Source: an uncultured Sphingorhabdus sp.
GTDB taxonomy: Bacteria; Pseudomonadota; Alphaproteobacteria; Sphingomonadales; Sphingomonadaceae
Assembly: GCA_937873665.1 (NCBI GenBank)
Contig: CALMYW010000519.1
Coordinates: forward strand, 1-64,000
Reading direction: 5' to 3'
DNA length: 64,000 bases
Shown: in pieces, positions 63,062 through 64,000 of the stretch
How positions within the stretch are numbered: position 1 is the first letter of the stretch
How the letters are laid out: every line of letters begins with the position of its first letter
The notes under the pieces: generated by a model
Seen by the model: the letters and a program-made list of their open reading frames with translations, nothing else
Told to the model about the DNA's origin: nothing
Databases searched by the model: none
Translations under genes and position numbers: made by a program

Positions 63062-63292
63062 ATGGCCCGGTCCAAAACCAGCGCAGTCGATGCGCTTAAA
63101 CGCCTGCAAGCCCAACGAAGCGAGCTCGATGCACGCGAAACCAAGCTGCGCACCGATGCAGCAAACGAACTGGGAAGAATGCTGCTCGAATGCGGCGCCG
63201 AGACGATCGATGCTGCAAAATTGCGACAACTGATAAAGCACACCAGCGCGATGGGCATTGATACGGTGCTTACAAAACTCGGCAAAGCCTAA
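63062..63292 (+). CDS. small coiled-coil protein, DUF6437/TraC-accessory-like
   Basis: 76 residues: MARSKTSAVDALKRLQAQRS, a helical heptad-like segment (ELDARETKLRTDAANELGRM), then LLECGAETIDAAKLRQLIKH. Small MARS/MTR-start helical proteins of this size accompany relaxase regions in alphaproteobacterial plasmids (Agrobacterium TraC type) and DUF6437 in sphingomonads; I cannot separate the two by eye. GAAAGGA gives a good ribosome binding site. A link to DNA transfer or plasmid maintenance is inferred. Confidence 0.6.
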   Translation: MARSKTSAVDALKRLQAQRSELDARETKLRTDAANELGRMLLECGAETIDAAKLRQLIKHTSAMGIDTVLTKLGKA

Positions 63293-63360
63293 TCCATGAA
63301 TGGCGGTGGCATGGGGCTCGATGCCCCTGCTGCCGCCCTCAATTCCAGCACATAAGAAAA

Positions 63361-63395
63361 GACCCCGCCAGCTTGTGCCAGCGGGGCCTTTACGT
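63361..63395 (-). terminator. intrinsic terminator of ssb copy 2
   Basis: On the minus strand, CCCCGCTGGC - ACAA - GCTGGCGGGG, then TCTTTTCT: a GC-rich stem just after the ssb stop at 63407, resembling the terminator of the other ssb. Confidence 0.8.
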
Positions 63396-63406
63396 GTTTT
63401 TGCCGA

Positions 63407-63799
63407 TCAGTCTTCGTCGATCGGCGGCGCGTCTTCGTTGTCGTTCGAACGCGGCTTGGTGTGAAAGTCGACCTTGTCCGCATAGATTTCGCAGCCGTAG
63501 CGCTTGACGCCGTCCTGGTCTTCCCAGGATGAATAATGGAGCCGTCCCTCAACGCTCACCAGCTGGCCCTTCTTGCAATATTTGGCGACGTTCTGGCCAA
63601 GGCCGTTGAAGCAGGTCACGCGGTGGAATTCGGCATCCTTCACGGTATAGCCGTTTTCGTCCTTGAACGTCTTGCCCTCCTTGTTGCGGGCGGGCCGGTC
63701 GGTGACAACATTGATCGTGGTGATCGAGCTGCCACCCTGGGTTGAGCGGCTTTCGGGGTCGCGTGAAATGCGGCCGACGAGGATAACGAGATTGGTCAT
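63407..63799 (-). CDS. ssb: single-stranded DNA-binding protein, copy 2
   Basis: 130 residues with one OB fold: MTNLVILVGRISRDPESRST, AEFHRVTCFNGLGQNVAKYC, KKGQLVSVEGRLHYSSWEDQ. It is clearly paralogous to ssb copy 1 (the WHRITCFNG/FHRVTCFNG and Y-GCEI blocks line up) and ends acidic (NEDAPPIDED), unlike copy 1, which ends basic. The start ATG at 63799 is preceded by GGAGAAG; the frame stays open upstream across the leader but is not expected to be translated there. Confidence 0.93.
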   Translation of the reverse strand: MTNLVILVGRISRDPESRSTQGGSSITTINVVTDRPARNKEGKTFKDENGYTVKDAEFHRVTCFNGLGQNVAKYCKKGQLVSVEGRLHYSSWEDQDGVKRYGCEIYADKVDFHTKPRSNDNEDAPPIDED

Positions 63800-63802
63800 G
63801 TT

Positions 63803-63990
63803 ACTTCTCCTGAATGCTGCATCCGGGACCATCCCCGGCTGCGAACAGAAAAGGAGAAACGGCGAGCGGGCGGTTGCACCGCGTTCACGCGGGGAACCCG
63901 ATAAGCGTCGGGTGGTGCGGGCAGCGGCTTTAGCCGCAACACGGCCGGCAGAGTTCGGGTTGCAACCGACCGCTGGCTGGTTCACCTCGG
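63803..63990 (-). ncRNA. structured 5' leader of ssb copy 2
   Basis: Homologous to the leader at 45600-45800. Blocks: 63912-63944 (GTGGTGCGGGCAGCGGC ... CAACACGG in plus-strand view) and GGGACCATCCC (63825-63835). In the RNA: CCGGG-GAUGGU-CCCGG before the start codon, GCGGC-UAAA-GCCGC, CCGCG-UGAA-CGCGG, CCCGA-CGCUUA-UCGGG, and a long-range CGGUUGC/GCAACCG pairing that closes the domain. The window ends shortly after, so the promoter may be cut off. Confidence 0.65.
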
Positions 63991-64000
63991 TTCGCAAAAA

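Noticed and set aside
1..64000. CRISPR array or rRNA/tRNA genes
   Set aside because: No regularly spaced repeats and no recognisable rRNA or complete tRNA fold were seen on either strand.

Overview
The window reads as DNA from a sphingomonad-type alphaproteobacterium (order Sphingomonadales). This rests on the GC-rich codon use, the make-up of the F-type transfer operon, and several small neighbour proteins of a kind familiar from sphingomonad plasmids and integrative elements (DUF5818-like, DUF6437-like, a 58-residue protein next to an S24 repressor). No rRNA, tRNA or CRISPR array was found. The species cannot be named from the sequence, and integrated element versus plasmid cannot be settled.

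Layout. (1) 1-5.1 kb, minus strand: a type I secretion ABC transporter and adaptor (HlyB/HlyD type), then a lipoprotein whose gene overlaps that of a lipase-like exoprotein, cut by a stop and the window edge. (2) 5.33-6.18 kb: an IS5-family insertion sequence with a -1 frameshift transposase. (3) 6.3-25.5 kb: two small regulators, then a complete F-type type IV secretion operon (traA-L-E-K-B-dsbC-V-C-orf-trbI-S26 peptidase-W-U-trbC-N-F-H-G). (4) 25.5-38.8 kb, accessory genes: an Excalibur protein, an anchored SNase, a SRAP/YedK protein, a TetR-controlled adaptor/FtsX/LolD-like exporter, a degenerate IS481-like transposase, a GHKL ATPase + STAS-like (DUF4325) + membrane protein module, and an S24 LexA/CI-like repressor with a nuclease and a DUF5818-like protein. 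(5) 38.9-44.6 kb, minus strand: MobF relaxase TraI, coupling protein TraD and a ribbon-helix-helix accessory protein. The oriT-like intergenic region lies upstream. (6) 44.9-62.3 kb: an anti-phage island carrying an ssb gene, an MmeI-like fused restriction-modification enzyme, a TPR + SNase pair, a three-gene CD-NTase/GrpB/S-4TM (CBASS-like) operon, a nuclease-NACHT protein, a HEPN protein, two unknown proteins and two tandem tyrosine recombinases. (7) 62.3-64 kb: small backbone genes and a second ssb.

How the parts fit. TraI, TraD and the RHH protein process and dock the DNA, and the F-type system builds the pilus and channel. The S24 repressor, with palindromic operators beside it and a similar palindrome before traA, is the likely switch linking DNA damage to transfer. 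The cargo is mostly phage defence plus one exporter. Three signals stand out as least explained: a covarying structured leader upstream of both ssb genes; a 15-base direct repeat that brackets the defence island, lying near oriT on one side and just outside the integrases on the other; and two candidate multi-gene systems (CD-NTase/GrpB/S-4TM and GHKL/STAS-like/membrane protein).
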